Shown: positions 43,204 to 53,968, numbered from the stretch's first letter. The stretch is DNA of 64,000 bases from Actinoplanes teichomyceticus ATCC 31121 (GCF_003711105.1 NZ_CP023865.1:6106501-6170500), one strand, 5' to 3'. Translations and numbers: made by a program. The notes: generated by a model from the letters alone, not told the origin.

Positions 43204-45669
43204 TCAGGCGCCGGAGGTCACCCGGTACGCGTCGAAGACCCCGTCGACCTTGCGCACCGCCGCCACCAGGTGGCCCAGGTGCTTCGGGTCGGCCATCTCG
43301 AAGGTGAACCGGCTCACCGCCACCCGGTCGCGGGTCGTGGTGACCGTCGCGGACAGGATGTTCACCCGCTCCTCGGAGAGCACCCGGGTCACGTCGGCCA
43401 GCAGCTTGTGCCGGTCCAGCGCCTCCACCTGGATGGCGACCAGGAACGTCGACGCGGACGTCGGCTTCCAGCTCACCTCGACCACGCGCTCCTCCTGCTC
43501 GCGCAGGTCCTGAGCGTTGGCGCAGTCCTCCCGGTGCACGCTGACCCCGCCGGAGCGGGTGACGAAGCCGAACACCGCGTCGCCGGGCACCGGGGTGCAG
43601 CAGCGGGCCAGTTTCACCCAGACGTCCGAGACACCCTTCACCACCACACCCGGGTCCTGCGCGGTGCTGCGGTTGCGCGGCGGACGGGTCGCGACGGCGG
43701 TCTCGGCGATGTCCTCGACCGCCCCCTCCTCGCCACCGAAGCCGGCCACCAGCTTGGCCACCACCGACTGGGCGGAGACCGTGCTCTCGCCGACCGCGGC
43801 GTAGAGCGAGGCGACATCCGGCAGGTGCAGGTCGCGCGCGATGGTGGTGAGGTTCTCGCTGGTCAGCATCCGTTGCAGGGGCAGGCCCTGCTTGCGCATC
43901 GCCTTGACGATCGCGTCCTTGCCGGCCTCGATCGCCTCCTCGCGGCGCTCCTTGTTGAAGTACTGCCGGATCTTCGTCCGCGCCCGGGGGCTCTTCACGA
44001 AGCCGAGCCAGTCCTGCGTCGGGCCGGCCGTGTTGGACTTGGACGTGAAGATCTCGATCACGTCGCCGTTGGAGAGCGTCGACTCCAACGGCACCAGCTT
44101 GCCGTTCACCCGCGCGCCGATGCACTTGTGCCCGACCTCGGTGTGCACCGCGTACGCGAAGTCGACCGGCGTCGACCCGGTCGGCAGCGGGATCACGTCG
44201 CCCTTCGGCGTGAAGACGTAGACCTCCTGGCTGGAGAGGTCGAAGCGCAGCGCGTCCAGGAACTCGGACGGGTCACTCGCCTCCCGCTGCCAGTCGAGCA
44301 GCTGCCGCAGCCAGGTCATCTCGTCGATGTGCGCCGGCGGGCCGACGATCGTCGCGCCCTTCTGCTCCTTGTACTTCCAGTGCGCGGCGATGCCGAACTC
44401 GGCGGTGCGGTGCATCGCGAACGTGCGGATCTGCATCTCGACCGGCTTACCGGTCGGGCCGATGACCGTCGTGTGCAACGACTGGTACATGTTGAACTTC
44501 GGCATCGCGATGTAGTCCTTGAACCGGCCCGGCACCGGCTGCCAGTTCGCGTGGATCACGCCCAGCGCGGCATAGCAGTCACGCACCGTGTCGACCAGGA
44601 TACGCACGCCGACCAGGTCGTAGATGTCGTTGAAGTCCCGGCCCCGGACGATCATCTTCTGATAGATCGAGTAGAGGTGCTTGGGCCGGCCGGTCACCTC
44701 GGCCTTGATCTTCGCCGACTTCAGGTCCAGCTGGACCCGGTTGGTCACCTGGCGCAGCAGCGCCTCACGCTGCGGCTGGTGCTCCCCGATCAGGCGGTTG
44801 ATCTCCTCGAACCGCTTCGGGAAGAGGGTGCCGAAGGCGAGATCCTCCAGCTCCCACTTGATCGTGTTCATACCCAGCCGGTGGGCCAGCGGGGCCAGGA
44901 TCTCCAGCGTCTCCTTGGCCTTCTGCTCCTGCTTGGGACGGGGCAGGAAGGTCAGCGTGCGCATGTTGTGCAGCCGGTCGGCCAGCTTGATCACCAGGAC
45001 CCGCGGGTCCTTGGCCATCGCGACCACCATCTTGCGGATGGTCTCCGCCTTCGCGGCGTCGCCGAGTTTCACCCGGTCGAGCTTGGTCACGCCGTCGACC
45101 AGCAGCGCCACCTCGGCGCCGAAGTCGTTGCGCATCTGCTCGAGGCCGTAGTCGGTGTCCTCGATCGTGTCGTGCAGCAGCGCGGCCACCAGCGTCGTGG
45201 TGTCCATGCCGAGGTTGGCCAGGATGGTCGCCACGGCGAGCGGATGCGTGATGTACGGATCGCCGGACTTGCGGTACTGCCCGGAGTGCCAGCGGGCCGC
45301 CACGTCGAACGCCTTCTGCAGCTGACGGACATCAGCCTTGGGGTGGCTCGCCCGGTGCGTGGCGATCAGCGGTTCGAGCACCTCGCTGACCTGCGTGCTC
45401 TGCCAGGGCGCGTTGAACCGGGCCAGCCGGGCCCGCACCCGCCGGCCGGTGGGCGCGCCGGCCAATCCGAAACCGACCGTCTCACCGGCCGGCGCGAGTG
45501 CCTGGGTGGTTTCGAGGTCGCCGGCCGCAGTCACGGGCGGGGTCCCGTTGACAGCGGTCCGGTCGTCAGCGCGAGCCCGGTCGCCGGGCGTGGCATCGCC
45601 CGAGCCGGTCCGCGAGTTCTGGGTCGGTTGCACCGTGCCCTCCGCCGGAGGGACGACGTCGCTGGACAC
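43204..45669 (-). CDS. relA: Bifunctional (p)ppGpp synthetase/hydrolase Rel
   Basis: About 821 residues from GTG 45669, with AGGAGG just upstream; the frame opens at 45684. The hydrolase HD domain is intact ([31 protein letters not shown]). The synthetase domain has [46 protein letters not shown] and [19 protein letters not shown] ([24 protein letters not shown]), zinc-finger ([12 protein letters not shown]) and ACT domains follow. Both catalytic halves look functional. It follows apt on the same strand in the conserved secD-secF-apt-relA order. It controls the stringent response. Confidence 0.97.
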   Translation of the reverse strand: MSSDVVPPAEGTVQPTQNSRTGSGDATPGDRARADDRTAVNGTPPVTAAGDLETTQALAPAGETVGFGLAGAPTGRRVRARLARFNAPWQSTQVSEVLEPLIATHRASHPKADVRQLQKAFDVAARWHSGQYRKSGDPYITHPLAVATILANLGMDTTTLVAALLHDTIEDTDYGLEQMRNDFGAEVALLVDGVTKLDRVKLGDAAKAETIRKMVVAMAKDPRVLVIKLADRLHNMRTLTFLPRPKQEQKAKETLEILAPLAHRLGMNTIKWELEDLAFGTLFPKRFEEINRLIGEHQPQREALLRQVTNRVQLDLKSAKIKAEVTGRPKHLYSIYQKMIVRGRDFNDIYDLVGVRILVDTVRDCYAALGVIHANWQPVPGRFKDYIAMPKFNMYQSLHTTVIGPTGKPVEMQIRTFAMHRTAEFGIAAHWKYKEQKGATIVGPPAHIDEMTWLRQLLDWQREASDPSEFLDALRFDLSSQEVYVFTPKGDVIPLPTGSTPVDFAYAVHTEVGHKCIGARVNGKLVPLESTLSNGDVIEIFTSKSNTAGPTQDWLGFVKSPRARTKIRQYFNKERREEAIEAGKDAIVKAMRKQGLPLQRMLTSENLTTIARDLHLPDVASLYAAVGESTVSAQSVVAKLVAGFGGEEGAVEDIAETAVATRPPRNRSTAQDPGVVVKGVSDVWVKLARCCTPVPGDAVFGFVTRSGGVSVHREDCANAQDLREQEERVVEVSWKPTSASTFLVAIQVEALDRHKLLADVTRVLSEERVNILSATVTTTRDRVAVSRFTFEMADPKHLGHLVAAVRKVDGVFDAYRVTSGA

Positions 45670-45844
45670 CGGCCTCCTCATCACCTACGCCGAGAACCCC
45701 GCCGGTGCGTGATGCCCGCCGAAGTCGATTTCTCCCAGGGGTGGCCCTCTGGAACGCCCATCCTACCCGCACCCGCATCCCGTTAGGCCCGGCCGAACCG
45801 CTCAATCGACACCGCCCGGCCGGGCGAGGAACATCGAAGGCGGA

Positions 45845-46408
45845 TCAAACGGTCAGCAGCGCGTGCACCGTACGCGGGCTCAGTTTCTCCCGCCCGTGCA
45901 GGAAACCCAGCTCCAGCAGGACGGTGAACCCGCAGACCTCGCCGCCGCCCCGCTCCACCAGCTCCAGCGCCGCCGCCGCGGTGCCCCCGGTGGCGAGCAC
46001 GTCGTCGACCACCAGGACGCGATGCCCGGCGACGAACGCGTCCTCGTGCACCTCCAAGGTGGCCTCGCCGTACTCCAGCGCGTACGACGCCGACAGGGCC
46101 TTGCGCGGCAGCTTGCCGGCCTTGCGGATCGGCACCACTCCGGCACCGGTCGCGTACGCCACCGCGGCGGCCACCACGAACCCGCGGGCCTCCACGCCGG
46201 CCACCACGTCGAAGGAGCCGGCCCCGTGGTACGCCACGATCGCGTCGACCACCCGGCGGAACACCGCGCCGTCGGCGAACAGCGGCATCAGGTCCTTGAA
46301 CACCACGCCCGGCTTCGGGAAGTCCGGCACGTCGATGCTGGCGCCCGCGACCAGGGCGGCCACCTCGGGGCCGCTGTCACCGGTCACTGCAGGATTCTCG
46401 CTAGTCAC
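45845..46408 (-). CDS. apt: Adenine phosphoribosyltransferase
   Basis: About 187 residues from GTG 46408 (VTSENPAVTGDSGPEVAAL). The PRPP-binding loop is VLVVDDVLATGGTAAAA, the substrate region GVEARGFVVAAAVAYATGAG, and the N-terminal PDFPKPGVVFKDLMPLF is typical of Apt. It converts adenine and PRPP to AMP. It lies between secF and relA on the same strand, as in most actinomycetes. Confidence 0.95.
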   Translation of the reverse strand: MTSENPAVTGDSGPEVAALVAGASIDVPDFPKPGVVFKDLMPLFADGAVFRRVVDAIVAYHGAGSFDVVAGVEARGFVVAAAVAYATGAGVVPIRKAGKLPRKALSASYALEYGEATLEVHEDAFVAGHRVLVVDDVLATGGTAAAALELVERGGGEVCGFTVLLELGFLHGREKLSPRTVHALLTV

Positions 46409-46447
46409 GGCGGACAGCCTAGTGCCGAGCCGGTCTCCGGATGCCGA

Positions 46448-46477
46448 ACGGCCCGGCACCGCAGGGTGCCGGGCCGT
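46448..46477 (-). terminator. Hairpin terminator after secF
   Basis: A perfect 13-bp stem ACGGCCCGGCACC/GGTGCCGGGCCGT with a four-base loop lies 14 bp past the secF stop. Confidence 0.72.
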
Positions 46478-46491
46478 CTCGACGGCGTCGC

Positions 46492-47664
46492 CTACCGGCG
46501 GCGGTCACCGGGCCGGTTGCCGGCGCCGCCACCGCGGTTGGTGGCGCGACGGCCGGCCGGACGCGCGCCCGGACGCGGGGTGGTGCCACCGGCCATCGCC
46601 GGCTGCACGTCCGAGTCCGCGTCGGCCGAACGGGTGCGCTCGCCGCGGGCCACGTCCTCGGAACGGCTGGCCCGGCGGTTGAGCACCCGGGCGTTGTGCG
46701 CCTTGATCTTCGGCTCCTGGTCCTTGAGCGCGCTCAGCACCGGCGCGGCCAGCAGGATCGAGGAGAGCACCCCGAAGCCCATGCCGACGAAGAGCACCAG
46801 GCCCAGGTCCTTGAGGGTGCCCGCGCCGAGCAGGCCGGCGCCGATGAAGAGCAGGCCGCCGACCGGGAGCAGGGCCACCAGACCGGTGTTCAGCGACCGC
46901 ATCAGCGTCTGGTTGACCGCCAGGTTGGTCGCCTCGGCGTAGGTGCGGGTGCTGCCCGCGGTGATCCCCCGGGTGTTCTCCTGCACCTTGTCGAAGACCA
47001 CGACCACGTCGTACAGCGAGTAACCCAGGATGGTCAGGAAGCCGATCACCGTGGACGGCGTGACCTCGAACCCGACCAGCGAGTACACGCCCGCGGTCAT
47101 CACCAGGTCGAACAGCAGCGAGATCAGCGCGGCCGCCGCCATCCGCCACTCGAAGCGGATGATCAGGTACGCCACCACGAGCACCAGGAAGATGATCAGG
47201 CCGATCACGGCCTGCCGGGTGACCGCGCCGCCCCAGGCCGCCGAGACCTGGCTGTCGCTGACGTCCTCGGCCTTCACCCCGAGGTCGCTGACCAGCGCCG
47301 TCTTGGCCTGGTCGGCCTCCGCCGCGGACAACGCCGAGGCACGCACCGTGTAGCTGGCGTCCTTGCCGTCGCCGACCTTCTGCGCGGCGCCGACGGTGGC
47401 GTCCGGGTCCGCCTGCCGGACGGCCTTCTCCACCGCGTCGGCGATCTGCTCCTGGGTCAGCGTCTTGCCCTCGGCCGTGGCCGGGACGCTGAACGAGGTG
47501 CCACCGGCGAACTCGATGCCGAGCTCGAAGCCGCGGATCACGAAGCTACCGATCGCGATCAGCACCAGCGCGGCCGCGACGGTGAACCACATCTTCCGGC
47601 GGCCCACGATGTTGATGTTCGCCTCGCCCTGGTAAAGGCGAGTCGCGAGACCGGGACGGGCCAT
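46492..47664 (-). CDS. secF: Protein translocase subunit SecF
   Basis: 390 residues. There is a first TM segment after GRRKMWFTVAAALVLIAIG, the family signature GFELGIEFAGGTSF, a periplasmic-type loop (about 60-150), and five more TM helices including TVIGFLTILGYSLYDVVVVFDKVQENTR. The C-terminus is a 60-residue basic, Arg/Gly-rich cytosolic tail. With SecD it uses the proton gradient to complete protein export. The start lies two bases after the secD stop, so the two are coupled. Confidence 0.96.
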   Translation of the reverse strand: MARPGLATRLYQGEANINIVGRRKMWFTVAAALVLIAIGSFVIRGFELGIEFAGGTSFSVPATAEGKTLTQEQIADAVEKAVRQADPDATVGAAQKVGDGKDASYTVRASALSAAEADQAKTALVSDLGVKAEDVSDSQVSAAWGGAVTRQAVIGLIIFLVLVVAYLIIRFEWRMAAAALISLLFDLVMTAGVYSLVGFEVTPSTVIGFLTILGYSLYDVVVVFDKVQENTRGITAGSTRTYAEATNLAVNQTLMRSLNTGLVALLPVGGLLFIGAGLLGAGTLKDLGLVLFVGMGFGVLSSILLAAPVLSALKDQEPKIKAHNARVLNRRASRSEDVARGERTRSADADSDVQPAMAGGTTPRPGARPAGRRATNRGGGAGNRPGDRRR

Positions 47665-47665
47665 G

Positions 47666-49612
47666 TCAGGCCTCCTTCACACGCGAGGAGACGGGCTCCT
47701 CGGTCGGGGTGCGGCGCAGGACGCGGCCGAGACCGCTGACCCGCGGCGACAGGAACGCCTTGGTGTTGGCGAACATGGTCATGATCGGGTGCCGGAAGAG
47801 GAACACCACGACCAGGTCGAGGACGGTGGAGAGGCCCATCGCGAAGGCGAAGCCCTGCACCGCGCCGATCGACACGATGTACAACACCACCGCACACATG
47901 ATGGTGATGGTGTTCGCCGAGATGATCGTCCGGCGCGCCCGGTGCCACGCCCGGGGCACCGCGCTGCGCGGCGACCGGCCCTCGTGGATCTCGTCCTTGA
48001 GCCGCTCGAAGTAGATGACGAACGAGTCCGCCGCCACACCGAGCGAGACGATGAAGCCGGCGATACCGGCCAGCGTCAGCGTGTAGCCCATGGTGCGGCC
48101 CAGGAAGACCAGCGCGCCGAAGGTGAGCAGGCCGGAGAGCACCAGGCTCAGGAAGATCACCGAGCCGAGCAGGCGGTAGTAGAAGAACGCGTACACCGCC
48201 ACCAGCGCCATGCCGATCGCGGCGGCGAGCAGACCGGCCTCCAGCTGCTGCAGGCCGAGGGTCGCCGAGATGGTCTGCGCGGGGCCGGCCGAGAAGGTGA
48301 CCGGGATCGCGCCGAACTTGAGCTGGTCGGCGAGCTGCTTGGCGGAGTTCGGGGTGAAGTCACCGGTGATCTGCGAGGAGCCGGTCAGCACGCCCTGGAT
48401 CTGCGGCGCGGAGATGATCTCCTTGTCCAGCACCACCGCGACCGCGCAGTGCTCGGCCGAGCCGTACAGCGACTGGACCGCGGTGAAGCACGGGTCGCTG
48501 GAGGTCGCGTTGTACGCCACCCGGGTCAGGTCGGCCCACTTCTTCTGGCCCTCGCTCTTGAAGTCGAGCGAGACCACCCAGCGGCCGGTCTGCTGGTCGA
48601 GCTGCGGGCTGGCGCTGTCGATGTCGTCACCGACCACCTTGGCCGCGTCCAGCATGACCTTGGCCTGGCCCTCGTAGCAGGCCACCACCGGGGAGTCCTT
48701 GTCGTCGATCGAGCCGTTCGGCCGCTTGTCGAGCTGGTCGCAGCTGATCGTCGGGATGCTGAACTGCATCTGCGGGCTGAGCGCGGCCACCTCGACCGGG
48801 CTCAGCTGAGCGAACGGCTTGTACGGCAGGCCGGCCTTCGGGTCGCTGGTCAGATCGACCGGCTGCTTCAGCGCCTCGGCCTGCGCCCACAGTTTCGCGC
48901 CGACCTTCTTCGCGATCGCCTCCCGCTGGGCCTGCACGCTGGCGGCGACCGGAGCCTCGGACGCCGGCGCGCTCGGGGTGGCCGCCGGGGCACCGGCCGA
49001 GGCCGACGGGCCGGCCGACGGGGTCGCGCTGGGCACCGCCGCGCCACCGCCCTGACCGCCGGTGCCGGCCGACGGGCTGGCCTGCACCGCCGGGGCGGAG
49101 CCGTTGGTCTTCGGGGCGGCCGAGCTCTTCGGCGCGGCCGAACCGGACGGGGCGACGCTCGCCGACGCGCTGGGCGACGGCGACGCCGGGTTCAGCGCGC
49201 TCGCGGCCACGTCCATGGTGGTGCCGGTGAGCAGCCGGAACCGCATGTTCGCCGCCTGGGCGAGGTCCTTGAGCTGGTCGTCCGCCTTGCCGGCCAGGGA
49301 GACCACGATGGTGTTCTCGCCCTGGATGACCACCTCGGCCTCGGAGACGCCGAGCGCGTTCACCCGGTTCTCGATGATCGTCCGGGCCTGCTCCATCGCG
49401 TCCTTGGTCGGCGGCTGGCCCGCCTGCGAGGCGATGTAGGTGGCCTGCGTGCCGCCGACCAGGTCGAGGCCCAGCTTCGGCTCCAGGCGGTCGGTGAAGC
49501 TGCCCTTGGCGTCGGCGGCGAAGAAGACGAGAAGATACAGGACGACGAAGATCAAGCCGAGCACGCCGAGTTGGCGTCCAGGATGCATCTGTCCCTGTGG
49601 TGGTCGTGCCAC
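47666..49612 (-). CDS. secD: Protein translocase subunit SecD
   Basis: 648 residues from GTG 49612, with GGGAGA eight bases upstream. TM1 is near residues 17-33, followed by LGLDLVGGTQATY and the large P1 external domain. About 80 residues (about 145-225) of this domain are an Ala/Ser/Pro low-complexity insert. Five TM helices and the conserved GVAADSFVIYFERLKDE end the protein. Acts in the membrane with SecF and YajC. Confidence 0.96.
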   Translation of the reverse strand: MARPPQGQMHPGRQLGVLGLIFVVLYLLVFFAADAKGSFTDRLEPKLGLDLVGGTQATYIASQAGQPPTKDAMEQARTIIENRVNALGVSEAEVVIQGENTIVVSLAGKADDQLKDLAQAANMRFRLLTGTTMDVAASALNPASPSPSASASVAPSGSAAPKSSAAPKTNGSAPAVQASPSAGTGGQGGGAAVPSATPSAGPSASAGAPAATPSAPASEAPVAASVQAQREAIAKKVGAKLWAQAEALKQPVDLTSDPKAGLPYKPFAQLSPVEVAALSPQMQFSIPTISCDQLDKRPNGSIDDKDSPVVACYEGQAKVMLDAAKVVGDDIDSASPQLDQQTGRWVVSLDFKSEGQKKWADLTRVAYNATSSDPCFTAVQSLYGSAEHCAVAVVLDKEIISAPQIQGVLTGSSQITGDFTPNSAKQLADQLKFGAIPVTFSAGPAQTISATLGLQQLEAGLLAAAIGMALVAVYAFFYYRLLGSVIFLSLVLSGLLTFGALVFLGRTMGYTLTLAGIAGFIVSLGVAADSFVIYFERLKDEIHEGRSPRSAVPRAWHRARRTIISANTITIMCAVVLYIVSIGAVQGFAFAMGLSTVLDLVVVFLFRHPIMTMFANTKAFLSPRVSGLGRVLRRTPTEEPVSSRVKEA

Positions 49613-49752
49613 GGCGTTAGGTCTCCCTGTGTTCCGGCCGCGCGGCGACGCGGCTCTGTCGATCGATGGCCGGCCGTCGACGGTCGAACGGCGGCCGGAC
49701 GGACCGGGCCCGCCGACGTGGCGCCGCGGGCCGGTCCGGGGGTCTGCTCTTG

Positions 49753-50130
49753 TCAGTCCTGCTTGCGGACGTCGACGGCCGGGTTCGGCGGCTCGTCGGC
49801 GGCCGGCTCGTCGGCGGCGGCCGGCTCCTCGGCGGCGGGCTCGTCCGCGCGGGTCACCACGCGGGCGACCGCCGGGCGGGCGAACCGGACGTGCACGTCC
49901 GGCGCGATCTCCAGGGTCACCACGTCGTCCGCGACGGCCACCACCGTGCCGTGCAGCCCGCCGATGGTGACGATCTCGTCGCCGGGACCCAGCTTGTTCT
50001 GCATCTCCATCGCCTCGCGGCGCCGCTTCTGCTGCGGCCTGATCATCAGGAAATACATCACTCCGATGATCAGGATGAAGGGCAGGAACAGGCCCAGTGG
50101 GTTGCCGCTGGCGGACTCGGCCAGTTTCAC
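49753..50130 (-). CDS. yajC: Preprotein translocase subunit YajC
   Basis: About 125 residues from GTG 50130, where GGAAGG lies nine bases upstream (an alternative GTG is at 50136). One TM helix (GLFLPFILIIGVMYFLMIRPQQKRR) is followed by the YajC cytosolic domain [39 protein letters not shown] and an acidic tail with AADEPAADEP repeats. It is upstream of secD by a 140-bp gap, consistent with the standard operon. Confidence 0.94.
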   Translation of the reverse strand: MKLAESASGNPLGLFLPFILIIGVMYFLMIRPQQKRRREAMEMQNKLGPGDEIVTIGGLHGTVVAVADDVVTLEIAPDVHVRFARPAVARVVTRADEPAAEEPAAADEPAADEPPNPAVDVRKQD

Positions 50131-50275
50131 GAGCACATGCCTTCCGTAGGCCACCGGCACCTCTGCCGAGGTGGGCCGGGGCGTCAAAACTCCGGGTTGA
50201 AGCGGGGGCGAGTCTAATCGGTCAACCTGGAGAGTACGAATGCGGCACACGTCACGTTCACATCACGAGGCATAT

Positions 50276-51367
50276 TCACGCCTCTCGTGCGAACAGGTCC
50301 CCCTGAAACACCCCGGACCTGCCGTCTTGGGGCGGAGTCTTACCCAGGTGTGCCCAACCGGCCTCGGTCGCCACCCGGCCCCGCGGGGTACGGGCCAGCA
50401 GCCCGGCGCGCACCAGGAACGGCTCGCACACCTCCTCGACCGTGTCCGCCTGCTCACCGACCGCGACGGCGAGCGTGGACAGGCCGACCGGGCCGCCCTT
50501 GAACGACTCGATCAGCGCGCGCAGCACCGCCCGGTCCAGCCGGTCCAGCCCGAGCGCGTCGACGTCGTACACCTGCAGCGCCGCGCGGGCGATCTCGTCG
50601 GTGACCACGCCGTCGCCGCGGACCTCGGCGTAGTCGCGCACCCGGCGCAGCAGCCGGTTCGCGATGCGCGGCGTGCCGCGGGAGCGGCCGGCGATCTCGG
50701 CCGCGCCGGCCGCGGTGATCGGCACCCCGAGGATCCGCGCCGAACGGTGCAGCAGCGCGTCCAGGTCGGCGGGCGAGTAGAAGTCCAGGTGCGCGACGAA
50801 GCCGAAGCGGTCTCGCATCGGCCCGGTCAGCAGGCCGGCCCGGGTGGTCGCGCCGACCAGCGTGAACGGCTCCACGTCCAGCGGGATCGCGGTCGCGCCC
50901 GGTCCCTTGCCGACCACCACGTCGACCCGGAAGTCCTCCATCGCGCTGTAGAGCAACTCCTCGGCCGGCTTGGCGATCCGGTGGATCTCGTCGATGAAGA
51001 GCACGTCGCCGGGGCCCAGACCGGTCAGGATCGCGGCCAGGTCGCCGGAGCGCTCGATCACCGGGCCGCTGGTGGTCCGGATCGCGGTGCCCAGCTCGGC
51101 GGCCACGATGTTGGCCAGGGTGGTCTTCCCGAGGCCGGGCGGGCCGGACAGCAGGATGTGATCGGGCGGCGCGCCGCGGCCCATCGCGCCCTTGAGCAGC
51201 AGCTCCAGCTGGTCGCGGACCCGGTGCTGGGCGATGAAGTCGGCCAGCCGGCGCGGGCGGACACTCGCCTCGGCATCCAGCTCCTCGTCACCGACCAGCG
51301 GGGAGACCACGTCGTCGTCGTCCGGGAGGCCGCCCACCGGGCCGGTTCCGGAGCCGCCGCCGCTCAT
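50276..51367 (-). CDS. ruvB: Holliday junction branch migration helicase RuvB
   Basis: A 363-residue AAA+ motor. Walker A is [11 protein letters not shown] and Walker B is LFIDEIHR; the RuvB-specific hairpin and winged-helix regions include [42 protein letters not shown] and the C-terminal GVFQGDLF. It works with RuvA. Its ATG overlaps the ruvA stop by four bases, so it is the last gene of the ruvCAB unit. Confidence 0.97.
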   Translation of the reverse strand: MSGGGSGTGPVGGLPDDDDVVSPLVGDEELDAEASVRPRRLADFIAQHRVRDQLELLLKGAMGRGAPPDHILLSGPPGLGKTTLANIVAAELGTAIRTTSGPVIERSGDLAAILTGLGPGDVLFIDEIHRIAKPAEELLYSAMEDFRVDVVVGKGPGATAIPLDVEPFTLVGATTRAGLLTGPMRDRFGFVAHLDFYSPADLDALLHRSARILGVPITAAGAAEIAGRSRGTPRIANRLLRRVRDYAEVRGDGVVTDEIARAALQVYDVDALGLDRLDRAVLRALIESFKGGPVGLSTLAVAVGEQADTVEEVCEPFLVRAGLLARTPRGRVATEAGWAHLGKTPPQDGRSGVFQGDLFAREA

Positions 51368-51966
51368 CGGGTCTTCCCGAGCAGCCGGATCGCCTGGCGC
51401 AGCAGCACCGGGACCGGCGGCACCTCGCCGTCGATGGTCTCGGCGACCGCGGCCACCGCCTGATCGGCCTGCGCGGCGCTCCAGCCCAGCGCGAGCACGC
51501 CCTGGCGCACCTGCTCCTGCCAGGCGCCCGCGAGCACGCCCGCGCTCTGCCCGTCGGCCCCGGCGACCGGGCCGATCCTGTCCTTGAGTTCGAGCACCAG
51601 CCGCTCCGCGCCGCGCTTGCCGATGCCCGGCACCCGGGTCAGCGTGGCCAGGTCGCCACCGGCGACGGCCCGGCGCACGGTGTCCGGCTGGTGCACCGCC
51701 AGGACCGCCTGCGCCAGCCGCGGACCCACCCCGTTCGCCGTCTGCAGCAGCTCGAACAGCTGCCGCTCGTCGTCGTCGGCGAAGCCGTACAGGGTCAGCG
51801 AGTCCTCCCGGACCACCAGGCTGGTCGCCAGCCGGGCCTCGGCGCCGACGCGAAGCCCGGCGAGCGTGCCGGGCGCGCAGAACACGCGCATGCCGACACC
51901 GCCCACCTCGACCACGGCGCTGTCATGGAGGATCGCGGCGACCACGCCGCGCACGCTGGCGATCAT
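51364..51966 (-). CDS. ruvA: Holliday junction DNA-binding protein RuvA
   Basis: 200 residues. The N-terminal OB fold ([30 protein letters not shown]) is followed by tandem helix-hairpin-helix motifs ([19 protein letters not shown] and [21 protein letters not shown]). A C-terminal domain that binds RuvB ends the protein. Overlaps both ruvC and ruvB as ATGA. Confidence 0.97.
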   Translation of the reverse strand: MIASVRGVVAAILHDSAVVEVGGVGMRVFCAPGTLAGLRVGAEARLATSLVVREDSLTLYGFADDDERQLFELLQTANGVGPRLAQAVLAVHQPDTVRRAVAGGDLATLTRVPGIGKRGAERLVLELKDRIGPVAGADGQSAGVLAGAWQEQVRQGVLALGWSAAQADQAVAAVAETIDGEVPPVPVLLRQAIRLLGKTR

Positions 51967-52490
51967 CGGGGGCTCCTGCGGGCGGCGGCGAGGGCCGCGG
52001 CTTGGATCTTCGCGCGGGTCCCGCCGCGCCAGATGTGGCAGATGGCCAGCGCGAGGGCGTCCGCCGCGTCGGCCGGCCTGGGTGGTGCGTCCAGTTGCAG
52101 CAGGCGGGTCACCATCGAGGTGACCTGCGCCTTACCGGCGGTGCCGGAGCCGGTCACGGCCGCCTTCACCTCGCTCGGGGTGTAGGTCTGGACCGGCACC
52201 CCGGCCCGGGCGCCGGCCAGCAGGGCGATGCCGCTGGCCTGCGCGGTGCCCATCACGGTACGCACGTTGTGCTGGGCGAACACGCGCTCGACCGCGACCG
52301 CGTCCGGCCGGTGCTCGGCCACCAGGTCGGTCAGCCCGCGGTCCAGGTGCAGCAGCCGCTGCGCGATGTCGTCGCCGGTGTCGGTGCGGACCACGAAATA
52401 CCCGACCAGCTTGCCGGGACGGCCGGGCAGGCCGTCGACCACACCGACGCCGCACCGGGTGAGACCCGGGTCGATGCCGAGCACGCGCAC
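51963..52490 (-). CDS. ruvC: Crossover junction endodeoxyribonuclease RuvC
   Basis: About 175 residues. Catalytic acidic residues are in [12 protein letters not shown] (first Asp), [13 protein letters not shown] (Glu) and the late [13 protein letters not shown] (Asp). It resolves Holliday junctions. Two adjacent GTG codons at 52493 and 52490 are possible starts; GGGGAGG is five bases before the second, so I prefer that one. It is first gene of ruvCAB. Confidence 0.96.
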   Translation of the reverse strand: MRVLGIDPGLTRCGVGVVDGLPGRPGKLVGYFVVRTDTGDDIAQRLLHLDRGLTDLVAEHRPDAVAVERVFAQHNVRTVMGTAQASGIALLAGARAGVPVQTYTPSEVKAAVTGSGTAGKAQVTSMVTRLLQLDAPPRPADAADALALAICHIWRGGTRAKIQAAALAAARRSPR

Positions 52491-52587
52491 CACGGCCTCC
52501 CCTCACGTACGTGTGTTCGACACCCTAATACGCCGCCGACTTGCGCCCGCCGCCGACACGCCTCGACCATGGAGGCGGGAGGTCGAC

Positions 52588-53124
52588 ATGTACCTCATTC
52601 CACCCATGGACGACGATCCTCCGGCGGAGTTCGTCGAGGCGGTCGCGGCTCACGAGCGGGAGCTGCGGCACGAGGCCGTGCGTCTGGCCGGCGGCGACCC
52701 GACCGGGCTGGACATCTATCAGGACGTGCTCGCCGACCTGGCCGGGCACTGGCGCCGGCTGCGCTGGTGGGCCCGGCTCAGCCGGGCCGACCCGACCGGG
52801 CGCTACCTGCGCAGGCGGCTCGCGCGACGGATCCGGGCGTGGCGTGCGGAGCAGATCCACGAGGTGGACGTCCGCGTGCTGCGCACGCCGCCGGGGACGC
52901 CGGTCGCGGTGGGCGGGCCCGCCGCCAGCGTCGCCTTCCACAAGGCCGCGGTGCTCGAGGGTACGGCGCGGACCGCCCTGCCCACCCTCGCCGACGCGGC
53001 GGTGGCCTGGGTGCACGCGTGGCGCCGCGCGGAGCATCGCCGCATCGCCCGGCTGGTGATCGGCAGCGTTCTCCTGGTCGGCGGCATGGTCCAGGGCATG
53101 TCCTGGTTCGCCGCCCCGGACTGA
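52588..53124 (+). CDS. Uncharacterised protein with sigma-2-like helices and a C-terminal membrane anchor
   Basis: 178 residues from ATG 52588, with GGGAGG six bases upstream. The stretch EAVRLAGGDPTGLDIYQDVLADLAGHWRRL..GRYLRRRLARRIRAWR loosely resembles region 2 of ECF sigma factors (arm, DxxQD-like segment, then a basic helix), but no region 4 follows. The C-terminus has one hydrophobic segment (LVIGSVLLVGGMVQGMSWF, about 156-174), suggesting a tail anchor. The gene is on the opposite strand to the ruv and yebC genes that flank it. Function unknown; the sigma resemblance is a by-eye impression. Confidence 0.7.
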   Translation: MYLIPPMDDDPPAEFVEAVAAHERELRHEAVRLAGGDPTGLDIYQDVLADLAGHWRRLRWWARLSRADPTGRYLRRRLARRIRAWRAEQIHEVDVRVLRTPPGTPVAVGGPAASVAFHKAAVLEGTARTALPTLADAAVAWVHAWRRAEHRRIARLVIGSVLLVGGMVQGMSWFAAPD

Positions 53125-53142
53125 CCACCGCCGGCTGAGCGG

Positions 53143-53191
53143 ACCGGGGCCGGGATGCCGGGGCGGCGCCGCCCCGGGCCGCCGGCCCCGG
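53143..53191. terminator. Nested palindromic terminator between convergent genes
   Basis: A 20-bp perfect palindrome (53158-53177, arms CCGGGGCGGC/GCCGCCCCGG) is enclosed by an outer CCGGGGCCGG/CCGGCCCCGG pair, midway between the 178-residue gene and yebC. Confidence 0.65.
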
Positions 53192-53200
53192 CTCCGGGCG

Positions 53201-53953
53201 TCACGCGTCGATGAGCGCCATGACGTCGTCGGAGACGTCGAAGTTGGCGTAGATGTTCTGCACGTCGTCGCAGTCCTCGAGGGCGTCGATCAGCTTGAAC
53301 ACCTTGCGGGCCGCCTCCTCGTCCAGCGGCACCGTCATGGTCGGGATCAGCGACGACTCGGCCGAGTCGTAGTCGATGCCGGCGCTCTGCAGCGCGGTGC
53401 GCACCGCGATCAGGTCGGTCGGCTCGCTGACCACCTCGAACGAGTCACCCAGGTCGTTGATCTCCTCGGCGCCGGCGTCCAGGACGGCGAGCATGACGTC
53501 GTCCTCGGTCAGCCCGGCCTTCGGGACGATCACCACACCCTTGCGGTTGAACAGGTAGGACACGCTGCCGGCATCGGCGAACGTGCCGTTGTTGCGGGTC
53601 AGCCGGGTGCGCACCTCGGTGGCCGCGCGGTTGCGGTTGTCGGTGAGGCACTCGATCAGGATGGCCACGCCGTTCGGGCCGTACCCCTCATACATGATCG
53701 TCTGCCAGTCGGCGCCGCCGGCCTCCAGGCCGGAGCCACGCTTGACCGCGCGGTCGATGTTGTCGTTGGGGACCGACGACTTCTTCGCCTTCTGGATGGC
53801 GTCGTAGAGCGTGGGGTTACCCGCCGGGTCGCCTCCGCCGGTTCGCGCCGCGACCTCGATGTTCTTGATCAGCTTGGCGAACATCTTGCCGCGCTTGGCG
53901 TCGATGACCGCCTTCTTGTGCTTGGTCGTCGCCCACTTGGAGTGGCCGGACAT
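53201..53953 (-). CDS. YebC/PmpR family regulatory protein (TACO1-like)
   Basis: 250 residues with the family start [37 protein letters not shown]. Later parts include [30 protein letters not shown] and [29 protein letters not shown]. The family has been described both as DNA-binding regulators and as factors that relieve ribosome stalling. It lies between pdxT and the ruv genes, the usual actinomycete arrangement. Confidence 0.95.
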   Translation of the reverse strand: MSGHSKWATTKHKKAVIDAKRGKMFAKLIKNIEVAARTGGGDPAGNPTLYDAIQKAKKSSVPNDNIDRAVKRGSGLEAGGADWQTIMYEGYGPNGVAILIECLTDNRNRAATEVRTRLTRNNGTFADAGSVSYLFNRKGVVIVPKAGLTEDDVMLAVLDAGAEEINDLGDSFEVVSEPTDLIAVRTALQSAGIDYDSAESSLIPTMTVPLDEEAARKVFKLIDALEDCDDVQNIYANFDVSDDVMALIDA

Positions 53954-53968
53954 GCGTAACCTCCGTGT

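Noticed and set aside
41983..45786. 1267-codon plus-strand open frame
   Set aside because: Shadow of the second cyclophilin and of relA on the other strand.
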